Under the pieces are notes generated by a model. That model searched no databases. It was not told the DNA's origin and saw nothing but the letters and a program-made list of their open reading frames with translations. Shown here piece after piece: positions 32,151 to 43,767 of a stretch of 64,000 bases of DNA. Source of the DNA: Pristionchus mayeri (lineage: Eukaryota > Nematoda > Chromadorea > Rhabditida > Neodiplogasteridae); assembly GCA_036245805.1 (NCBI GenBank), contig BTRK01000001.1, forward strand, positions 496,001 through 560,000, written 5' to 3'. Every line of letters starts with the position of its first letter. Position 1 is the stretch's first letter. The position numbers and the translations under genes were made by a program.

Positions 32151-32890
32151 AATTCGAGATTTTAAAAATTGTCTTGTTTGTTTTTCCTGTTCGTGATAAG
32201 ACGTTGTTTTCTTTGTAATAATGAAAGATTGTTAGATATTTAGAAATTATTAGGAAAAAATATGACTGCATCTTATGCTAATGGCTAGCCATTGTCTAAA
32301 AGTTCGTTCATCCAGCTTCGGCTATTGCTGTGCAGCACTTGCAAAGGCTGCCACAGATAAAATAAGCCTGAACGTGACAGCGGAAAGTTACGTTAATAAT
32401 AAATATAGAGATTGAAAAGAGCGCGAAGCAAAAACTTATGGAATAATTTCGAAGAAAAGTTCGATTCGTGACTGTCTCATCACGACCATATACTTGAAAT
32501 TTTTGGCTATCATCGATGTCTTCTAGGGGCTGCACTAAAATATAGTAATGAGAATTAAGTTGGGTGTATCACCAGCGCTCGTGCGGAACAGAGGAAATTG
32601 AGTGATCCACAATGGTCTATTCTCTGTAGGACAATTCTCAACGAGCTCTGCTCACCTTACGCATACAATTTCACAATTATTTTACAAAGTGGGTAGATTG
32701 CGAGAAAACGACAGGAAGATCGTATTAGAGTAAACTACTAGTTCGAACGACAGTGTAAATGTAATTTTGTTTTGAGAATATTCCTACCGATTTACTACAT
32801 GTAAATTTCACACTTGATATTCATGATCCCATTGATGCACGAGTAAGACTGGAAACATCAACTACGACCACGTTGTTGCAGAACTCTGCT
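32151..32890. other. Intergenic stretch, nothing recognised
   Basis: AT-rich. Short minus-strand frames only. Confidence 0.4.
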
Positions 32891-33520
32891 GTGTCACAAG
32901 AAGCGACATCTTCATTCGTGCAGCATTCGCAGGTGCGGGAAATGAACAGATCTTCCCTGGTCAGGGTGAGAGATGATCGGGAGAGTGCAGTGATATCAAG
33001 ATTATAAACAACGGGGATTAGGTGCATGATGCTGATGCATCTTCAATAAAAGGGTGGCAACTTCGAGAATCGCTTCCTTATTCACGACAACCACAGCGGG
33101 TGAGTGATGTTAATTGCATCACAAATTTGAAATTCTTGGTAACAGTTATTGGTTAGATACAGCTTATACTTTTTTGAGGGCATACGATGCGTGTTCCATT
33201 CGCCGTCGTCGTACTCTCCATCCCAGCAGAAGATGCGGAAGTGACGAAATCTAATTGTGAGTGTGGTGGAAGGGATAGAAAGGATGGGAATAGAGCAGGA
33301 GAAGATGGGGTTATGAAGAACTGAAGATTGATCCTCATATTCATTGATGGAATTGTGGACACCTGTATCAGTGGGGTTTCATGATAAACTTATCACCGCA
33401 TGGAAATGCTCTTTTTTGATCTCCTTGACGCTGCTATGCCAAAAAAATTCACTGATCAGTTCAATATGTCTTTAAATTATATAATTCAAAATAACACCTG
33501 TATCTGTGGGGTTTCACGTG
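32891..33520. repeat. Direct duplication, copy 1 (uninterrupted)
   Basis: This matches 33669-34120 plus 34901-35072 with high identity. It holds CTCATATT at 33334-33341 running straight into the following bases, so it shows what the other copy looked like before a MITE landed there. The last part (33342-33520) begins and ends with a near-repeat of ACACCTGTATCAGTGGGG. Confidence 0.9.
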
Positions 33521-33668
33521 CGGACCCCTTGCCAGAGTAACATGACAAAATAGTGAGAATTGACATGGTGAACAGGGGCTGCAAATTGATGTTTCAACAC
33601 AAAGCTGCAATGGTCATCAACCCGAATGATCCGTCTTGATATGCGCCCAGGTTGTTTCATAACTATGC

Positions 33669-35072
33669 TTTGTCTCAAGAAGCAATATCCTCAGTTGTGC
33701 AGCATTCGCAGCTGCGGGAAATTAAAATGACTTCCCTGGTCAGGGTGAGAGATGATATGGAGAGTGCAGTGATATCGAAATTATAAACAACGGGGATTAG
33801 GTGCATGATGCTGATGCATCTTCAATAAAAGGGTGGCAACTGCGAGAGTCGCTTCCTTATTCACGACAACCACAGCGGGTGAGTGATGTTAATTGCATCA
33901 CAAATTTGAAATTCTTGGTAACAGTTATTGGTTAGATACAGCTTATACTTTTTTGAGGGCATACGATGCGTGTTCCATTCGCCGTCGTCGTACTCTCCAT
34001 CCCAGCAGAAGATGCGGAAGTGACGAAATCGAATTGTGAGTGTGGTGGAAGGGATAGAAAGGATGAGAATAGAGCAGGAGAAGATGGGGTTATGAAGAAC
34101 TGAAGATTGATCCTCATATTTAGGGACCACACGGGGTATAGCCGAAATGAACCTATGCCACCCTAACTATGCTCAAAATGCCCGCAGGGATCCAAATAAG
34201 ATCATGCTTTTGGCCGTTTGTCGATATCTCATCTCTGAATCGCGCTAGAGGTCATAAAGTATGTGAAAAGGTGTCAGCGGAAAGCGGCAGAAAAGCGAGA
34301 CGAGGAAGAAAGGGGCGGAGCTAATTCCGCCGCCTCTCCAGTCAAATAGCCAAAAATTTGGGCAGGGCTTCGCCCTTTCTCGGATGCGCCTCACCCCCGA
34401 AAGGTTAGACGAGGAGGGATGCACTCACGCTCTTTCGTATGAGCAACCGCTCTCTACACGTGCCGGGGCAGAAACAGGTGCAAAAGAGGGAGGAGGGGAG
34501 AGAGAGAATGCACTCCGCTCTCCCTGCATAACGAGTGTATCGCGGACTGGTTTATTTTGAAACACAAATAAATGAAACAATATTTTATCGATTTTTCTTG
34601 ATAGGGGTACTGGAATACCGATAGGCTATCAGCCAAGCCTTGGCCGTATGCGTATGTTGGCTGAGAGCGCCAAACCAGCGTTTTCCAGCTTTTTCGCAAC
34701 TTAATTATCGTATGCTGACCTACTTAGAGTAACGTTGTCTAGCCGCCCAGGGCTCATTTGAAAGGGAATGAAAAGAGCTTCCGAATTCGTATTTGATCGA
34801 GTGATTTGGTTGCGAATGAAGCTTGTGTTCTCTAAATCTAGCTTTCGAGGGAAAAAGTGTCCGGGCAAAGTGGGCGGAGCTTACGGAGCCTACTCATATT
34901 CATTGATGAAATTGTGGACACCTGTATCAGTGGGGTTTCATGATAAACTTATCTCCGCATGGAAATGCTCGTTTTTGATCTCCTTGACGCCGATATGCCA
35001 AAAAAAATTCACTGATCAATTCAATATGTCTTTAAATTATATAATTCAAAATAACACCTGTATCAGTGGGGA
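33669..35072. repeat. Direct duplication, copy 2 (split by a MITE)
   Basis: 33669-34120 and 34901-35072 together correspond to copy 1. The two halves are separated by the 772-bp insertion at 34121-34892 and its 8-bp target duplication. Frames on the minus strand in both copies are similar only because the DNA is. Confidence 0.9.
34121..34892. mobile_element. hAT-like MITE (772 bp)
   Basis: Flanked by the perfect 8-bp duplication CTCATATT (34113-34120 and 34893-34900). The ends read TAGGGACC and GGAGCCTA, an imperfect inverted pair (TAGGGACC against TAGGCTCC). The 8-bp duplication and TAGG ends point to hAT. The interior is GC-rich near 34290-34420 and has no transposase. The intact pre-insertion site is preserved at 33334-33341. 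Confidence 0.85.
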
Positions 35073-35246
35073 ATATGATACCCTCTCATTATTTCTTGTC
35101 AGACCAACATTGTAACACTTCGACCTGCTTAAAAAGATATGATGTGATAAGCGTTATGTAGACATTTATGGAAATTTTGGTCTGATAAGGGGCGACAATG
35201 TAGGTTTGGGAGGACGTATAACACACTATCTGACAGAATCGAAAAA

Positions 35247-36279
35247 GACTTGACACAGGCCGAGAATTCGAATCCCTACTAACTTCACCAATAGGTTGGC
35301 CTCCACGAGGGAAACCGACGAGCATCGCCAGATTGTCGATCCGCATCCGCGCGGTCGCGGGCGCGGATTTTGAAAAATTAACTACGGTAACATCGAAATT
35401 TTTAAATCGACTCCTATGACTGCGGCGGTAGGGGCGCTGCATTCCTTGACAAATTCTAAGGCTTTTTTACTCCGGGGAGTTTTTCGATCAGATTCCATCA
35501 AAAGCCAAAAATCGATAATTCCACTTTTATTTCGGACATGCATTCAATTCCTCAGAAATTTTTCAAGAACTGCCGCAAATATTATGCATGATCCAGCTTC
35601 TGCTTGAGCCGATACATCTTTCAGTAGAAAGGCGCGAATTAATTTTTTTTATAAGGAAGTCAAAATGAATTATTTATGAATTATGGTGTAATTTTTGGGT
35701 TACTGTATGCGAGTGCAAAAGTTGGACGACTTTTCCCAATTGGTGTAAATTGGTGTAAAAACGATTTTCAGGCCACATAGTACTTTTTGGGAAAAGTCGT
35801 CCAACTTTTGCACTCGCATACAGTAACCCAAAAATTACACCATAATTCATAAATAATTCATTTTGACTTCCTTATAGAAAAAATTAATTCGCACCTTTCT
35901 ACTGAAAGATGTATCGGCTCAAGCAGAAGCTGGATCATGCATAATATTTGCGGCAGATCTTGAAAAATTTCTGAGTAATTGATTGCATGTCCGAAATAAA
36001 AGTGGAATTATCGATTTTCGGCTGTTGAAGGAATCTGATCGAAAAACTCCCCGGAGTAAATAAGTCTTAGAATTTGTCAAGAAATGCAGCGCCCCTACCG
36101 CCGCAGTCATAGGAGTTGATTTAAAAATTTCGAGGCTACCGTAGTTAATTTTTCATAATACGCGCCCGCGACCGCGCGGATGCGGATCGACAATCTGGCG
36201 ATGCTCGTCGGTTTCCCTCGTGGAGGCCGACCTATTGATAAAGTCATAAGGAATTCGAATTTCCGGCCTGTGCCAAGTC
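35247..36279. repeat. Kilobase palindrome (foldback element F)
   Basis: 35247-35738 and about 35791-36279 are inverted copies. Matching words include ATGCTCGTCGGTTTCCCTCG and TGACTGCGGCGGTAGGGGCG with their complements. The spacer is about 50 bases and itself has short direct repeats (TTGGTGTAAATTGGTGTAAA). Arms carry scattered mismatches and small indels. Confidence 0.92.
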
Positions 36280-37049
36280 GCTGAAGAAATATGTTGATTT
36301 TCCCAGATAGTCTCTTGTATGTCACCCCAAGCTGACGATATGTTCCCCTAAACAGACGATATGTCATCCGAAATATAATGTTCCTCAAATCGAATAAAGT
36401 CCAAAACAATGCTGTAGTATTGCATTGCAATGAATTTTACTGATTTCCCTACGTTTTCAATGTGTCATCTGGGTGTGTTGAACCGAATACGTTCTCTATC
36501 TATTCTAATGTATTTTCTAATACCAGACAGGCGAAAAAACGTCGTGCTGTGAACCATATGCTTTAGAACTGTGCTGCGAAGTGTTCATCTCCAGCTTCCA
36601 ACGCGCATTTGCAACCGATAGGAATAGCATGAATATCTATTTAATTAAAAAGAAAAAAATATTGAGGATACTTTGTTTACTGAAATCTAACTCCGAGCCG
36701 TTATGGTTTGTTTAGATCGAAAAGTGTATTTTCTGTGTCACGAGTTTTACTGGATTCGTGTTTCGCTCTTACTACGAAACCTCGAGGGGTTTCTCGAGTC
36801 AATACAGACTTTGCAATTACCCATTAATTGTAAAATCGAAATATCCGCCCTCGTTCCCACCTCACCATAACCATAACACATCGTCCTTTGTTTTATTCCA
36901 GAGGCCATGTAATCTGACTGCAATTCGGATTCATCACGTGCTTCTTCTCCTTCCTTGACTCCCAGTGCAATTCGAGATTACCAAGCACCAAGTGGTAGTC
37001 AAAGCGGCTATTCGAGAGGAGGAGAGAGTAGGAGTTGTGATTGTTTATT
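36280..37049. other. Intergenic stretch, nothing recognised
   Basis: A local direct repeat of ACGATATGT occurs near 36336-36366. No gene supported. Confidence 0.4.
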
Positions 37050-38737
37050 TAATGTTGAATAACTGTGACGATGACTACGTTCGAATTGAATATTTTCTTC
37101 TTCTGTGCTTTAATGTCTACCTTGAAACGCAAACTAGCATGGAGGTTTTTGGCACAGTTCAAAGATGTGTGTTTTTGGTTAGGATCCTCACAGAGAATGT
37201 CGATGATTGCTAGGCGTAGTTATGTTTCACTATTGGAATATCTTTTTAACCATTCCTCTCAGTCGATCCAGCGATAGCTTCCGGTCTAAAATATAAACAA
37301 AACTGCAATAAATAGTCTCACGTGTGTCAGAATCTTTTACAGCCAGTTCTCCTTTATTATTGCTCATCTGATGATGTCTACTGCTTCTTATCTTCTCAAC
37401 TGATAGGAAGGACAGCCCTGCTTGAGCTGAATATTTGTGAAATAATCTACGAAATTGCGATCCATTGGTCTTGAAAAGTGTTTGAATGTTTTATGACTTG
37501 TGTATTGTGCCTGAACAATTGAATAAAGTCATTACATCATTAAAACCCGGTGTTTCCTAGATTTCGTATATTATAATTTTGCTCTAAACTCGTGGTGAAG
37601 TTTCTGGAAGTTTCTTTCTATTGTGGAAAGAGTTCTTTATGTGATAACGAATCAATTGCGTGATTCTTGTTTCACATTGGTATTATCAGCAAAACGATAC
37701 ATAGCTATCTTAGATAATATGCAATTTATTGCATTTTTGAAGTCCCAGAACACGCGTAAAACCTTGAGATCAGGATTTCATAATCGGCAGGTAACTTTAA
37801 TGCTGACTAATTTTAGAAATCCTTAATTTGCTCACAGTATTTAATTTGAATTGTTATTACCAGTAAGATTCTGACTGTTCACGAACTGTACGCTGCATAA
37901 TTGACGTTCCCCAAGGCGGTCGTGATGGTCGCTCCCTCCCGACGCGAGCGGCATCGGTAACGAGATAGCGTATAACGACCAATAAGTACGGCATAATGAA
38001 TGATAAATAAGGCGAGAGAAGTCACATTTCGAAAGAAGATTGGTGGTTCAGTAAACATAAAGTATGACTGGTTCAGTGTACGTGAGTTGTTGTTTGCGTG
38101 ACACAGCTCGTTTTCATGAAGAATATATTTTTAAGAAATTCGTCTCCAATTATCAATAGCCGTCCGGGTTAAAAAAATAATAATAGTTTACTGTCCTGTA
38201 ATGGCTGATTCATGGATCTCATTTCAATTCGAAATTTGAAGCCTCGGAAATTTTGCCATGCTCAGTTTCTTCCTCTGGAAGTGGTTCGCATTCTCGCTCG
38301 CAGATCAACTGAAATATGAAATATACGTTGATTGGCATGGTAATTCAGCTTACATAATTTCCATATCCTCGGAACGATTTCCCGGATAGCCGAATAGCTA
38401 CTTGTTCGGTAGATAATTACAATCAAGTCTACGTGTTAATTTCCCTCAGCTCCAAACCATAAAAAAGGACATTTTGAGTAGGCATCATGAAACGCAATTG
38501 CAATATTATCTGAACATTTCTTCTAGTAGCCGTTTTAGTGGGAATACCGTTCAAAATATATATTACAGAATTCCAGTCACTCACCTCTCAACGGGGTTTT
38601 TCGTGTACTGGTGTAATCTATTCCACACATACAGCCTGCTCTGCTGCTACTGCAGGTGGGAAGGATGCTCACAATTTGTTGTGATTGCTATATCGAGAGA
38701 ACAGCAAAGTTATTATTTATGACAATTTGCGCGAAAG
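37050..38737. repeat. Diverged segmental duplication, copy 2
   Basis: Collinear with 28008-29481, slightly longer through extra sequence near 37410-37620. It lies in the same orientation about 9 kb downstream; the other two palindromes and the MITE-split tandem duplication lie between. Confidence 0.85.
37871..37980. ncRNA. Candidate structured RNA or regulatory core, copy 2
   Basis: Partner of 28621-28730. The identical 56 bases are 37888-37943, and the closing stem pairs GGTCGT (37918-37923) with ACGACC (37975-37980). The hairpin has the same 63-base span as in copy 1. Loop bases differ while the outer stem is kept. Confidence 0.4.
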
Positions 38738-39032
38738 ACTGTTTTTTCCCGAGCATCGGAGATGCGTGTAAGGGCTGGTTGAGTACCCGAAGGCGCGGAG
38801 TATTGCAACTGCCGCTAGGAAAAAAAACCTAAAAAGCGTTTATAGCCCCTAATATTATGCTATCGCATCACAACTTTAATTCTACCTTGTTCCCGAACCG
38901 TTTAATGTTTGTCGCTTTTGTGTTATCGTAAAGATCGTTCGTTAAGTTAGTCTCATGTTACAATTATGTAATTACACAGATATAGTTATTTCCTTTCAGT
39001 TATTGATGTTTGCTTCGATATGCACTCACTTC
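38738..39032. other. Spacer before foldback element G
   Basis: No feature recognised. It ends with the GTCTCATT target duplication of the next element. Confidence 0.5.
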
Positions 39033-39040
39033 GTCTCATT

Positions 39041-39576
39041 GGGGGGGTGACAAAAGCACAACCGACAAAAGCACAATGGATCACCATTCGCTGGATATTC
39101 GAGCCAGCATCTTGGGAGTTGTTTCATTGTTATCAGTGTGTGGTACACTACATCACCCTGTTTAGATATTCAAACTATGCTATTGTGAGTTTCACTCCTC
39201 ATCTATGTATAGGGGTTCATGGTCTAAATTTGAGGAAATGAGTGGAAAATCGTGGTTAGATAAAAAGCAAATGCCGTACCAATCGATATTAGAGAACTCC
39301 AGTAACTAATGGAGCCCAGTAACATGGAAATCGATTAATTATGATATTTGGTGTTTATCTAACCACGATTTTCCACTCATTTCCTCAAATTTAGACCATG
39401 AACCCCTATACATAGAGGAGGAGTGAAACCGACAATCGCGTAGTTTGAATATCTAATCAGGGTGATGCAGTGTACCACACGCTGATAACAATGAAACAAC
39501 TCCCAAGATGCTGGCTCGAATATCCAGCGAATGGTGATCCGTTGTGCTTTTGTCGGTTGTGCTTTTGTCACCCCCC
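39041..39576. mobile_element. Foldback MITE with 8-bp target duplication (element G)
   Basis: It starts GGGGGGGTGACAAAAGCAC and ends with the inverted sequence, and both arms continue for about 200 bases around a spacer at about 39260-39350. The 8-bp GTCTCATT flanks it exactly (39033-39040 and 39577-39584). The duplication proves this palindrome inserted as a unit. The 8-bp length suggests hAT or a similar transposase. The frames in the two arms mirror each other. Confidence 0.93.
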
Positions 39577-39584
39577 GTCTCATT

Positions 39585-41566
39585 CCTTGTCATGCACCAG
39601 GTATTTTATTTTCCACTCAATCACTCTTTGGAATTGTTTTCGTCTCGATTTCGACTTTCTTAGGCGACCACTGAAACCTGAAGTTCACATGAAGGCAATT
39701 GACTTCTGCGCACAGTATTTTCTCGTGATCGCTCATTCTAAAATTCATTATTCGTGAGCGTTTTGCATCTGTATTAGATACATCGATAAAGGTATAGCAG
39801 ATGCGCCTTTGCGAAATTCGATTGCGACTACACTTCCGGAGATTTAACAATTTGTAAATTATTTTGTTTGCTTGATTCTGAATAAAATCTATAAATTGGA
39901 TTTTACTCGACAAATCGAATCGAATTCGCGCATTTGTGTGCCACTCATTCTATGAAAAAAGGCGGAAAGGCAATCCAACGCATTCTTTGCACATCTCGCA
40001 AATATAAAAACAAATTTCTGCAGCTGTGTGTAAGGAGGAGGCTTCGGACTATTGCTGGCCTCTACTTCCATCACGACTCCTGCAGCAGCCAAAGAGCTAT
40101 CCTGATTGATTCGATAAAATTAATGGGGAAATGTTAAACAATGATAAATTTTGTATTAAATATCATTGAGTACAATCATTAAATAATTTGCCAACTCATG
40201 GCATATTTCGGTTTCTCAGTTATGCTATACTCGGTGTGTACCTCGGTGTGTTGCAGAGAAGGCTTCAGAAGCCGCAGCAGACACTCGTGCAGCACACACC
40301 ACCTGCTACAGCAATTGATGGAAAGGTTGTTGCATAAGTCTTGTCCGATTCCGCTACAGCAATGGGAAGCAAGTAGGAAACAAGTGTGGCCCCTCTAAAA
40401 GCAAGATCCAAGTTGGAAACGAGTGAAGTTACAAGCTGGATCCAAGTGTGTCGCTGATCCGGAGTCTCCACGGTGCACACGTTCTGGCTTGCGTACTGTA
40501 TCCACACCCGATACCCAGATACTGTAGGTATCTTCACTACTCATTACAAAATGAAACGAGCTTGAGCCGTTTGGCTCCGCCTATATAATTGTTTCCAAAT
40601 TGGATTCAAGGACGAAGCGAATGTGAGTCGTTAACGAGAACATCTGCGAGCTGTGGTGAGCGAATTATTGTTTGCTCCTTATGAGATCGAAGTACAACCG
40701 CGGCGCTGCATGAATTGAGAACTAACCATCCTTCTGAAACATAAATACTATTTGTGGGTTAAAGTAATCGTTTTCTTATTTTTTTATTTCAGTAAATTGT
40801 AAATTTGAATTTCAAAGTCAAACGCTCCACGATTGCGATAATGTGTGATGTGCTGAGTGCATGATACCTTTGAAACACGAATTGACACACGTCAGATTAT
40901 AACTGCCCAGACCATAACATCTGGATCAGACGATTTTATATTTTACTACATTTTATTGAAACAATTTTATTTATATAGTTTTGCAATAACTAGCAGCTTG
41001 GCAGCGTGCCAATACTTCGATTTATTTGTGATAACCACACTGGTTCTGTTCTATGTGATCAAAACGCCTTTTCTCCCTCATCCGAACCTTAGTGAGCTGC
41101 TAGAAGAACGCACTTGCATGGAGACTAAAAAGAAGTGACAAAACGGATATCGGCCATTTTCAACCCAAATATGTTATTGATATTGTGTATGACACCATCT
41201 AGAAATGAAAATTCACTTATAAAATGTGGCTCTTTCAGATTGTTTGAATGGATTCGGAATGGGTGATGTTCTAAAAAGAGTTAAGACTCGAACCATTGTT
41301 ATTGGGCAATCTTTCGAATTTTCATTTAGGTGGTAAAATAACAAACGCCCGCGTGCTTCCGATTTGTTCGATTTCGTAAAAACATCCGCTTTTTACAATT
41401 TATAATCTCTTCACTCATCAATGATATGCTCGATAGAAATAATAATCTACTAACCACCACCAATACGGCACTAGCCCGGATTATAACTATTTCGTAATGC
41501 TGCATTTGATATATCAAAAGCGGCATGACTAAATAGTTCTCAGCCGACCTAGCTCTCTCCACAACA
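39585..41566. other. Long intergenic stretch, nothing recognised
   Basis: Two kilobases without repeats or motifs I can name. Frame 40857-41138 is hydrophobic in the middle but has no family motif and no visible splice partners. Confidence 0.4.
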
Positions 41567-42868
41567 CCTAAGAGAGACTATCTGAGTGAATGAAAATATG
41601 CTTGGCACTAGCGAAAAATCTAATTCCTCCATAATTGGCATACATGTAGTACTCAGTGAGTATAGCTCAGGTGTGGCTTATTTAGTGTTCTAGATCAAAC
41701 ATTAAGAAATGCGCTTCACTTTAGTCCGAAAACGTCAATTTTTGAAATTTGGCATTTCGCTATCGATCAGAACGTGTTATATCTCTAAAAATGCGCAATA
41801 TTCAAATAATCGAACCTTCCAATTTTCATAAAATTTCATTAAAAGTAATTGCGAAAAAACGGAAAATTCGAAATATTTTACCTTTGTTTAATTTTAGCTC
41901 CTTCAGATGGGTAGGGGTGGACCATTTTTATGCTTTGAATTTGTAGCTTTGGAAACTCACTGACTATTAAAAAATTTAAATTAAAATCAAAAAAATAAAG
42001 TTTGGAGAAATCGGCTAACAAAGGCCCGCAACTTGAAATAAAGCCAGTTTGTGATAGGACCTGGCCTACCGTATCCCAAAACCGAAATGGAAGACAGGTG
42101 TGTCTTGGGTTACCCAACACGGAGTACTCGATGAGGGGAATCCACCTGAATGAACCGATGAGCGATGCGCATCCGCGCGCGCCAGCGCGCTGATGTTAAA
42201 TAACTACCGTAATATATTGATAATCTTTAACACCGGCGCGCTGGCGTGCGTGGATGCGCATCGCTCATCGGTTCATTCAGGTGGATTCCCCTCATCGAGT
42301 ACTCCGTGTTGGGTAACCTTAGAACACCTGGCCTCCATTTCTGTTTTGGGATACGGTAGGCCACGTCGTATCACAAACTGGCTTTATTTCAAGTAGCGGG
42401 CCGTTGTTAGCCGATTTCTCCAAACTTTATTTTTTGATTTTAATTTAATTTTTTTAATAGTTAGTTAGTATCCAGAGCTACAAACTCAAAGCATAAAAAT
42501 GGTCCACCCCTACCCATCTGAAGGAGCTAAAATTAAACAAAGGTCAAATATTTCGAATTTTCCGTTTTTTCACAATTATTTTTAACGAAATCGTATGAAA
42601 ATTCGTAGGTTCGATCATTTGAATATTGCGCATTTTTAGAGATATAACTCGTTCTGATCGATAGCGAAAGGACAAATTTCGAAATTTGACGTTTTCTGAC
42701 TAAAGTGCAGCGCTTTTCTTAATGCTTGATCTAGAACACTAAATACGCCACGCCTGAGCTATACTCACCGAGTACTACATGTATTCAAATTTTGGAGGAA
42801 TTCGATTTTTCGCTAGTGCCAAGCGTCTGCACAAAAATGTTCACTCACTCAGATAGTCTCTCATAAGG
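41567..42868. repeat. Kilobase palindrome (foldback element H)
   Basis: 41567-42198 is matched in reverse complement by 42225-42868. Outer words are AGAGAGACTATCTGAGTGA and its complement; inner words are GATGAGCGATGCGCATCC and its complement. The loop is only about 25 bases, so the two arms could form a hairpin of about 620 bp. Arms differ by scattered substitutions and small indels. Confidence 0.93.
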
Positions 42869-43119
42869 TATAGCGAAAAATATGTCTAGCTTAAACCCCA
42901 CACATAGCATACGAAAAATGATCCCCAGAGCACTGCGCATCTCACCATATATTTCGTGGCTTTGGTTTCTGCCTTATATTAGAGATCGTCGAAATCATAA
43001 TGTTGTCACGAAAAATTATGTGATATTTTGATACATACTGTCTTTTAGTGACACTTGCTGTCATCTTTACAATTTTCAAGTGGTTTCATAAATCGGTTGT
43101 CGAGATATGGGCAGAAGTT

Positions 43120-43585
43120 TAGATGCAGCCCATGTGCAGCCTGGCTTAAAGGGGTGCTCCGGGGAATGAATGCTAGGGAGTCCCACCACGAAAATTCTGC
43201 GCTTTCAATGGGAAACTGTAGCGAAATTACCCCGAGAAAGAGACGAGAAATAAGAAGAGCGAGTGAAACATAAACGAACAAGCCACTACCCTGCGCTGTC
43301 AATGAACTTTGCGAGTATGTAAATAGCCTCAGAGTCGTCTGTGGAACTTCGTGCAAAGTGATTTCTGATCGGGTGAGTGGCCTCTTCAATATCCACACTA
43401 CCGCTATGGGCGGCTGAACATTCCCCGGAGCACTCCTTTAACAGATCGAAATGATGCAAAATGAAGTTGACCACAATGATCAGCACCTGCGATAACCCCT
43501 TTTCACAACTTTTCGAAAATTTGGTTTGCCAGACCCTCTAATACTTTGTTCGACTCTTACGCGAACGGGCTCCTAAGATAAATAT
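43120..43585. repeat. Second copy of the element C family, interrupted
   Basis: The words TGCAGCCTGGCT and GCAAAATGAAGT, then a decayed match to CGAACGG, align with 9300-9460. A 288-bp MITE interrupts the copy at 43150-43437. Confidence 0.65.
43150..43437. mobile_element. TTAA-flanked MITE (288 bp)
   Basis: TTAA flanks both ends (43146-43149 and 43438-43441). The terminal inverted repeats AGGGGTGCTCCGGGGAATG and AGGAGTGCTCCGGGGAATG differ at one base. TTAA targeting is the habit of piggyBac-type transposases. No coding content. The uninterrupted relative at about 9320 supports insertion. Confidence 0.85.
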
Positions 43586-43655
43586 CTTGGAGCAATTATG
43601 CTCAGGTAATTTGAGGCCCAACCGGGATTCATAGTGGTTGAAAGTACGCGAGAAA

Positions 43656-43736
43656 TTATGAGTAATGTTTGTCACCATACTTTGCATGCATGCGCGCCTC
43701 AACAGCCTCTGTGGAAACCTGGGCTTGGGACTCCAT
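43656..43736 (-). pseudogene. First-exon relic of the zinc-finger gene family (gene D)
   Basis: An ATG at the complement of 43734-43736 opens with MESQAQVSTEAVEA, resembling the start of gene B (MESDASS) and the Glu/Ala tail of exon 2 in gene A. The frame closes after 26 codons and no later exon of the family follows downstream; element C-family sequence comes instead. The normal family upstream region is present but displaced to 46729-47060 by the RTE-like element inserted at 43768. It is a fragment. Confidence 0.65.
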
Positions 43737-43767
43737 TCTGAACATTCAAAAAGCGTAAACAGGGATT

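Noticed and set aside
40857..41138. Hydrophobic 93-codon frame that might be a receptor fragment
   Set aside because: No recognisable family motif, no flanking exons in phase.
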